From assembly GCA_026710565.1 (NCBI GenBank), contig JAPOQV010000043.1:1-18379 (forward strand): a stretch of DNA of 18,379 nucleotides, read 5' to 3'. Shown here piece by piece: positions 14,194 to 18,379 of the stretch (the first letter of the stretch is position 1; each line of letters opens with the position of its first letter). Source of the DNA: Spirochaetaceae bacterium. Lineage in GTDB: Bacteria > Spirochaetota > Spirochaetia > SZUA-6 > Bin103. Made by a program: the position numbers and the translations under genes. Under the pieces are notes generated by a model. The model was not told the origin of the DNA. It did not search any database and worked only from the letters and a program-made list of their open reading frames with translations.

Positions 14194-14655
14194 TCAGTCC
14201 ACCGAGGACCCTGCGGCCGACCACGGGGGCCAGCGCCCGAAGGGGCCGGCCGTTCTGCCCGAGTAGGCGATCGCGATCAGCCCCCTCGCTTCGTCGCCGA
14301 TGCCGATGAGGAGGCCGGTCGCCCGCCCGCCGGCACTGATGGCAATGATGCCGCCCGCATCATCTCCGCTGATCGCGACGATGCCGCGCGCCGACCCGGC
14401 ACCGATCGCGATGATGCCGATCGCGTTGCCCAGACCGATGGCGACGACGCCGACCGCAACCAGGGGACTCAGCGCGAATATCCCCACCCCGACCACGTAC
14501 GCCAGCGCAACCCCCTCGGTCCGCACAGCCTTCATGTCGACCACGCCGAAGATGCCGAGCAGCGTGACGACCACGGTGGCGAGCACCGTCAGGGCGGCCA
14601 GGATCCCGGACAATCCCTGGTACGCCTTGCCGGCATGCGAAACGTTCTGTGACAC
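14194..14655 (-). CDS. Small hydrophobic protein with six 11-residue Gly/Ile/Ala repeats
   Basis: A 153-residue protein whose family I do not recognise by name. Residues 14-38 form a strong membrane helix and 48-73 are hydrophobic. From residue 69 to 133 come six units of 11 (once 12) residues beginning at G69, G80, G91, G102, G114 and G125, for example GIIAIGAGSAR and GIVAISGDDAG. The consensus is roughly G-h-h-A-I-x-x-G-x-A-x. The alternating small and hydrophobic residues suggest a beta-solenoid or a packed membrane array. The C-terminal tail is Pro/Trp-rich. The start is GTG with AGGAGG 7 nt upstream, which is excellent. It lies 66 nt downstream of the Amt gene on the same strand, so a role near the ammonium channel is possible. 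It is convergent with the isochorismatase-family gene. Confidence 0.8.
   Translation of the reverse strand: MSQNVSHAGKAYQGLSGILAALTVLATVVVTLLGIFGVVDMKAVRTEGVALAYVVGVGIFALSPLVAVGVVAIGLGNAIGIIAIGAGSARGIVAISGDDAGGIIAISAGGRATGLLIGIGDEARGLIAIAYSGRTAGPFGRWPPWSAAGSSVD
14257..14451 (-). repeat. Coding tandem repeat: six units of about 33 bp
   Basis: This stretch encodes residues 69-133 of the small membrane protein, six units of 11 residues (one of 12). The DNA units have diverged while the protein pattern is retained, so the repeat is old and probably selected at protein level. Confidence 0.75.
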
Positions 14656-14721
14656 GTTGGTGCCTCCTGCGGGCCGACCCTGCGCCGCCGCGCACGGTCG
14701 GTCAACCTCGCGCGTCCCCGA

Positions 14722-15918
14722 TCAGTCGTGGTCCAGGGCGCGCTCCCCGTGGAAGGTCAGGTCCAGGCCGGCCTCCAGCTCATCGGTCTCAGGCTTGAGC
14801 CGCTTGATCCAGCCGATCACCTTCAGGACGATCCACGTCATCGCGAACGCGTAGACCATGCTGATCAGCGTGGCTCCGAGATTGGCGAAGAACAGTCCCG
14901 TCTCGCCGAAGATCAACCCGGGCGGTGCCCCTGTTTTCGGCGAGGCGAACACGCCGGTCAGGATCGACCCCAGCACGCCGCCGACGCCGTGCACGGCCCA
15001 CACGTCCAGCGCGTCGTCCCAGTCCATGCGCTCCTTGAAGAGCACGGCTCCGTAGCAGACCGCGCCGGCCAGCACGCCGATGATCGCGGCCGACCCGGGT
15101 GTCACGTAGCCGGCCGCCGGGGTGATCGCGATCAGACCCGCGATCGCGCCGGTGAGCGCGCCGATGATGCTGGGCTTACCCTTGTGCAGCCACGACATGA
15201 GCATCCAAACCACCATCGCGGTCGACGCCGAGATGTCGGTGTTGATGAACGCGATCGACGCGATCTCGTTGGGCGACAACGCGCTGCCGCCGTTGAAGCC
15301 GAACCAGCCGAACCACAGCAGCGCGGCGCCCAGGGCGACGAAGCGGACATCGTGCGGGGCGGTCCGCGTGCGGCGCTTGCCCAGCACGGAGATGGTGGCG
15401 AGCGCCGCCATGCCGGCCGAGATGTGCACGACCGTGCCGCCGGCGAAGTCGATCGCTCCCAGCTTGGCGAGCAGGCCGCCGCCCCACACGGAGTGGGCCA
15501 GCACCGAGTAGACCACGATGCTCCAGACCGAGATGAAGATCAGGTAGCTGGAGAACCGGAACCGGTCGACGAATGCGCCGGTGATGAGCGCCGGCGTGAT
15601 CACCGCGAACATCATCTGGAAGAGAAAGAACGTCCAGGTCGGGATCGTCGTGCCCGGGAACACGTCGTTCACCTCGATCCGGAACAGCCCGTACCTCAGG
15701 TTCCCGAAGATGCCGCCGATGCTGTCGCCGAACGCCAGGGAGAACCCAATCACGATCCAGACGACGCTGACGACTCCGAGCGAGATCAGGTTCTGGGCCA
15801 TGATCGTCAGGGTGTTGTGGCGGCCGACAAGCCCGCCATAGAAGAAGGCCAGACCCGGTGTCATCAAGAACACGAGGGTCGAGCAGAGCAGAACGAAACC
15901 GGTGTCGACGAGATTCAT
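14722..15918 (-). CDS. amt: Ammonium transporter (Amt/MEP/Rh family)
   Basis: A 398-residue channel with about 11 membrane helices and no evident cleaved signal peptide. The family landmarks are MTPGLAFFYGGLV (19-31), AHSVWGGGLLAKLGAIDFAGG (141-161) with the conserved Asp157, and the twin pore histidines H165 (TVVHISAG) and H310 (AVHGVGGVLGS). The pore aromatic F104 lies in 'FQMMFAVITPALI'. The cytoplasmic C-terminus ends 'GLDLTFHGERALDHD', the usual regulatory tail (LD...HGE.A). No glnK (PII) gene, the common partner, is next to it. Its ATG overlaps the TGA of the dipeptidase gene by the four bases ATGA, so the two are probably translationally coupled. The small repeat protein follows on the same strand. 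Confidence 0.95.
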   Translation of the reverse strand: MNLVDTGFVLLCSTLVFLMTPGLAFFYGGLVGRHNTLTIMAQNLISLGVVSVVWIVIGFSLAFGDSIGGIFGNLRYGLFRIEVNDVFPGTTIPTWTFFLFQMMFAVITPALITGAFVDRFRFSSYLIFISVWSIVVYSVLAHSVWGGGLLAKLGAIDFAGGTVVHISAGMAALATISVLGKRRTRTAPHDVRFVALGAALLWFGWFGFNGGSALSPNEIASIAFINTDISASTAMVVWMLMSWLHKGKPSIIGALTGAIAGLIAITPAAGYVTPGSAAIIGVLAGAVCYGAVLFKERMDWDDALDVWAVHGVGGVLGSILTGVFASPKTGAPPGLIFGETGLFFANLGATLISMVYAFAMTWIVLKVIGWIKRLKPETDELEAGLDLTFHGERALDHD

Positions 15919-16982
15919 GCGGTACCTTCGCTCCAGGCGGAGCGCAGCAACCGCACCCAGTTGCCGTGCATGACGTTGCCGACGTCCGCGGCGCCATAGC
16001 CGCGCTCCTTCAGGATTCCCGCCACCTTGCGCACATCGGCGATGGTGTACAGGTCGGCGGGAGATTGCTCTCTTCCGTATCCGCCGTCAAGGTCCGTGCC
16101 GATCGCGGCGTGCTCGCTGCTGCCGGTGACCTGGCAGATGTGGTCGATGTGGTCGCCCACCGTCGCCAGCGTGATCCCGGTGTTGTCCATCGCCTCGCGG
16201 TCCCATAGCGGCGACAGCATCCAGTCATCGAACGCGGTGCCGATTACCCCGCCGCGCGCGGCCAGCGCCCGGATCTGATCGTCGTCCAGTTGCCGGTCAT
16301 GGTCACAGAGCGCACGGCAGCAGTTGTGGGTGGCCAGGACCGGACCGCCATACCGGTCCAACGCCTCCCGGAACGCCTGCTCGGCCAGGTGGCTCACATC
16401 GAGCAGGATTCCCGCACGCTCCAGCGCGTCCAGCATGGGGCCGCCCCGTTCGGTCAGGCCGCCCGGCGCCTGCGTCCCGTGGGAGTAGGAACTGATGCCG
16501 TAGTGAACGAGGCTGACAACGCGCAGTCCCTCGTCCCACCACTCGCCGACCTGCTCGGGGCCGACGATCGGGTCCGCCCCCTCCATGGTCAGCACGAAGC
16601 CGATCGGCGTCCGCTGGGGGTCCTGCTCCCACTCCGCCAGATGGGCGTCGAGCCCGGCGAGGTCACGGATCTGGCGCAGGAAGCCGCGCGCCTCCATCCG
16701 CCGGTAGTAGGCCAGCTCGCCCATCGCCCTGGCATAGGCGATGTCCTGCGTGCGCACGCCGGCGAAGCGCTTGCCGACCGATGCCAGCCGGCAGTGCACG
16801 GTGACGAAGATCAGCCCCATGCCGCCGCGCCGCAGCTCCTCGAAGCTGACCACCCCGGCTCCCCGGCCCTTGCCGGCCATGCCGGCCTCCGCCTCGCGGA
16901 TCGACGTGATGCTCTGCGTCAGGTCGCGGTTCCAGTCGACCGCGTTGAAGGCGATGTCCAGGTGCGAGTCGACGATCAACAT
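15915..16982 (-). CDS. Membrane dipeptidase family (peptidase M19) zinc hydrolase
   Basis: A 355-residue TIM-barrel metallohydrolase related to renal dipeptidase. The binuclear zinc site is visible: H7 and D9 in VDSHLDIAF, the bridging E134 in LTMEGADPI, H198 in LLDVSHLAEQAF and H219 in LATHNCCRAL, with the catalytic-site D297 in AAIGTDLDGGY. No signal peptide or anchor is present, so it should act in the cytoplasm on dipeptides, often those with a D-residue at the C-terminus. The start is the ATG at 16980-16982: the HxD motif must lie near the N-terminus and GGAGGA stands 9 nt upstream. A longer in-frame reading to 17432 would run across the promoter and into the ATPase gene. It is the first gene of the operon with Amt (ATGA overlap). 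Confidence 0.9.
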   Translation of the reverse strand: MLIVDSHLDIAFNAVDWNRDLTQSITSIREAEAGMAGKGRGAGVVSFEELRRGGMGLIFVTVHCRLASVGKRFAGVRTQDIAYARAMGELAYYRRMEARGFLRQIRDLAGLDAHLAEWEQDPQRTPIGFVLTMEGADPIVGPEQVGEWWDEGLRVVSLVHYGISSYSHGTQAPGGLTERGGPMLDALERAGILLDVSHLAEQAFREALDRYGGPVLATHNCCRALCDHDRQLDDDQIRALAARGGVIGTAFDDWMLSPLWDREAMDNTGITLATVGDHIDHICQVTGSSEHAAIGTDLDGGYGREQSPADLYTIADVRKVAGILKERGYGAADVGNVMHGNWVRLLRSAWSEGTA

Positions 16983-17054
16983 GGAAAGGGTCCTCCGGTG
17001 CGGGTACGGCCGCCGCGATAGCGTCGCACATTTTCCGCCGGTCGGCGGCGGTCG

Positions 17055-17077
17055 GCCGGGAGTGATACCATCCCGGC
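17055..17077. promoter_or_regulatory. Inverted repeat GCCGGGA-N9-TCCCGGC before the ATPase gene
   Basis: Perfect 7-bp arms separated by 9 bp enclose most of the candidate extended -10 (TGATACCAT, 17063-17071) and end 2 nt before the ATPase GTG. The identical arms with identical spacing occur before the UgpE-type permease at 10616-10638. Its position over the -10 would suit a repressor. It lies in the 97-bp gap between the divergent dipeptidase and ATPase genes, so it could affect both. Confidence 0.6.
17063..17071 (+). promoter_or_regulatory. Candidate extended -10 element for a leaderless ATPase transcript
   Basis: TGATACCAT matches the same extended -10 pattern as TGCTAACAT before the PhyH gene. 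The GTG start is 8 nt further on, where transcription would begin, and no Shine-Dalgarno sequence is present. Confidence 0.4.
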
Positions 17078-17079
17078 TC

Positions 17080-18267
17080 GTGGCCGACATCACCGTGCAC
17101 CACGTCACCGTCCAGTACGGCGACGTGATCGCCACCCATGGCGTGACCCTCCACGTGGAGGAAGGCGAGTTCCTGGTCGTCGTGGGAGCCTCCGGCTGCG
17201 GCAAGACCACCATGCTGCGCGCGATCGCCGGGCTGGAACAGCCCGTCCTGGGTGAGATCCTGATCGGCGGCGAACCGGTGTTCAGCGAACCGCGGCAGAT
17301 CGACGTGGCTCCTGCCAAGCGGCGCGTGGGCATGGTGTTCCAGTCGTATGCGCTGTACCCGCACATGACGGTGGCGCAGAACATCTCGTTTCCGCTACAG
17401 GTGCGGCGCGTCGGCCGAGGCAAGGCCGGCACGGCGGTCCGGCAGGCGCTGGACGTGGTGGAGCTGGTCGGGCTGGAGCAGCGCTATCCCAAGGAGCTGT
17501 CGGGCGGCCAGCAACAGCGCGTGGCCATCGCCCGGGCGCTCGTCAAGGAGCCGCAGGTGCTGCTGCTCGACGAGCCGCTGTCCAACGTCGATCCCAAGCT
17601 GCGCGTCCAGCTCCGCACCGAGCTCAAGCAGCTCCACCGCCGCATCGGCGCCACCACGCTCTACGTCACCCACGACGTGGCGGAGGCGATGGCGCTCGGG
17701 GACCGCGTGGCCGCGATGTTCTCGGGCGAGATCCACCAGGTCGGCCGCCCCGCGGAGCTCTACCGGACGCCGGCGACCGTGCCGGTCGCCGCGCTGTTCG
17801 GGGCCCACGGCGGCGCGTTGCTGCGCGGCGAGATCGTCTCCGCGGCCGGCGGCACGCTGGCCCTGAATCCGGAGGGCAGCACCTCCCAGGCGGTCCCTTT
17901 CTCGCCGGACGGGTCGCTGTTTCCGAGCCAGCGGGTGGTGATGGACATCCGCGCGGAGAACGTCGCGGTGCTGGCGCCGACGGCCCGCGACACCGCCGGC
18001 GCGCTGCAGGTCGAAGTGATCGCGGCACAGCCGGAAGGAGCGGCCAGCGTGCTGCACCTGCGCCTGAGCGACGGATGGCAGGAGCTGGTTGCGCGCTACG
18101 ACGGACCGCAGCCCCCGCGGCCGGGTCAGCGGCTCGCCGTGCGGGTGCGGTCAGGCAACCTCTACGACGCCGGCACCCAGCGGCTCATCGCCCGTTGTCT
18201 CCCGGAGGAGCCTCCGCCGGCTCCCCGCGGCGAGCCAGTATCTTCGGCCGCAGCCGCTCGAAGCTGA
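17080..18267 (+). CDS. CUT1-type ABC transporter ATPase (MalK/UgpC/MsiK family), unlinked
   Basis: A 395-residue ATPase. Motifs: Walker A GASGCGKT (36-43), Q-loop Q88 in VFQSYALYPHMTV, signature LSGGQQQR (140-147), Walker B VLLLDEPLSN (160-169) with E165, and H-loop H198 in LYVTHDVAEAMALGDR. A C-terminal OB-type regulatory domain follows (about 245-380), as in MalK. The usual 'GSP.MN' junction after the nucleotide-binding domain is here LFGAHGGALLRGE. The last 20 residues are low-complexity. The GTG at 17080 gives the family start MADITVHHVTVQYGD. No Shine-Dalgarno sequence is seen, but an extended -10 lies 8 nt upstream. No permease gene adjoins it in the window, so it may serve the permease pairs at 1981-3856 and 8860-10612, as the multi-user ATPase MsiK does elsewhere. 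Confidence 0.92.
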   Translation: MADITVHHVTVQYGDVIATHGVTLHVEEGEFLVVVGASGCGKTTMLRAIAGLEQPVLGEILIGGEPVFSEPRQIDVAPAKRRVGMVFQSYALYPHMTVAQNISFPLQVRRVGRGKAGTAVRQALDVVELVGLEQRYPKELSGGQQQRVAIARALVKEPQVLLLDEPLSNVDPKLRVQLRTELKQLHRRIGATTLYVTHDVAEAMALGDRVAAMFSGEIHQVGRPAELYRTPATVPVAALFGAHGGALLRGEIVSAAGGTLALNPEGSTSQAVPFSPDGSLFPSQRVVMDIRAENVAVLAPTARDTAGALQVEVIAAQPEGAASVLHLRLSDGWQELVARYDGPQPPRPGQRLAVRVRSGNLYDAGTQRLIARCLPEEPPPAPRGEPVSSAAAARS

Positions 18268-18379
18268 TCTCGTAGCGATCGGCGATGTCGCGCGCGTAAC
18301 TCGATCCCACCCGCGGCCCGCGGGCGGTGCGGTAGGGACGGCGCATCCCGGGCGCGGCGCCGGCCGGGCCGTCACCCCC
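18185..18379 (-). CDS. C-terminal end of an unidentified protein entering from the right edge
   Basis: The minus strand is open from the window edge to a TGA at 18185-18187, giving about 64 residues that include VGSSYARDIADRYEISFE and RLRPKILARRGE. Third codon positions are almost all G or C, as in the true genes here, and the amino-acid mix looks natural. I do not recognise the family. It overlaps the last 83 bp of the ATPase gene tail to tail, where the ATPase tail is low-complexity, so one of the two ends may be a late extension. No other gene is seen in the stretch after 18267. Confidence 0.45.
   Translation of the reverse strand, partial: GGDGPAGAAPGMRRPYRTARGPRVGSSYARDIADRYEISFERLRPKILARRGEPAEAPPGDNGR

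Noticed and set aside
16741..17079. N-terminal extension of the ATPase
   Set aside because: It is antisense to the dipeptidase gene and unrelated to the family; MalK-type proteins begin just as the GTG at 17080 gives.
15915..17432. A longer dipeptidase of about 505 residues starting inside the ATPase gene
   Set aside because: The M19 HxD motif must lie near the N-terminus, and the extension is antisense to Walker A of the ATPase. ATG at 16982 with GGAGGA is the natural start.
1..18379. Mobile elements, CRISPR arrays, tRNA or rRNA genes
   Set aside because: No transposase or integrase motif, spaced identical repeats, or RNA-gene landmarks were found on either strand.

Overview
This is a GC-rich window (roughly two-thirds G+C by eye) with closely packed bacterial genes. 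The content is mostly carbohydrate and sugar-acid uptake and breakdown: two CUT1-type ABC permease pairs, one sugar-binding protein, one unlinked CUT1 ATPase, GH51-type glycosidases, an enolase-superfamily dehydratase, a metal-dependent amidohydrolase, an HpcH/HpaI aldolase, a PhyH dioxygenase and a sialidase-fold protein. There is also a nitrogen-related minus-strand operon (dipeptidase, ammonium channel, small repeat protein). No rRNA, tRNA, insertion sequence, phage gene or CRISPR array was seen. The LplB/LplC-type permeases, the gly/glu-rich mature N-terminus of the binding protein and the high G+C would fit an environmental or host-associated Spirochaetota-like heterotroph. That assignment is a guess from style and not from a marker gene.

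Layout. 1-1991 (+): the end of one GH51 arabinofuranosidase-like gene, coupled by ATGA to a second GH51-like gene that lacks the expected acid/base Asn-Glu pair. 1981-3856 (-): LplC- and LplB-type permeases, with the start of the second inside a leftover short-chain dehydrogenase (SDR) C-terminus at 3834-3941. 3942-4448 (-): SixA-type phosphatase. 4518-5300 (+): PhyH dioxygenase, probably leaderless. 5320-6147 (-): HpcH/HpaI aldolase. 6209-6686 (+): a decayed second HpcH/HpaI gene, truncated at the 5' end and frameshifted by a 7-bp tandem duplication. 6808-8839 (+): amidohydrolase and mandelate-racemase-like dehydratase. 8860-12006 (-): a sugar transporter operon in the order binding protein, permease, permease. 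12157-14177 (+): sialidase-fold protein and isochorismatase-family hydrolase. 14194-16982 (-): M19 dipeptidase, Amt and an 11-residue-repeat membrane protein. 17080-18267 (+): orphan CUT1 ATPase. The right edge carries the C-terminus of an unidentified minus-strand gene.

How it may work together. Binding protein plus permeases would import an oligosaccharide or sugar acid, and the unlinked ATPase probably energises this and possibly the LplB/C pair. The dehydratase, aldolase and amidohydrolase look like steps of a sugar-acid or lactone catabolic route. The strongest new signal is a shared inverted repeat, GCCGGGA-N9-TCCCGGC. It lies 2 nt before the GTG start of the orphan ATPase and 3 nt before the GTG start of a permease in the distant transporter operon, and it may tie the two loci into one regulon.
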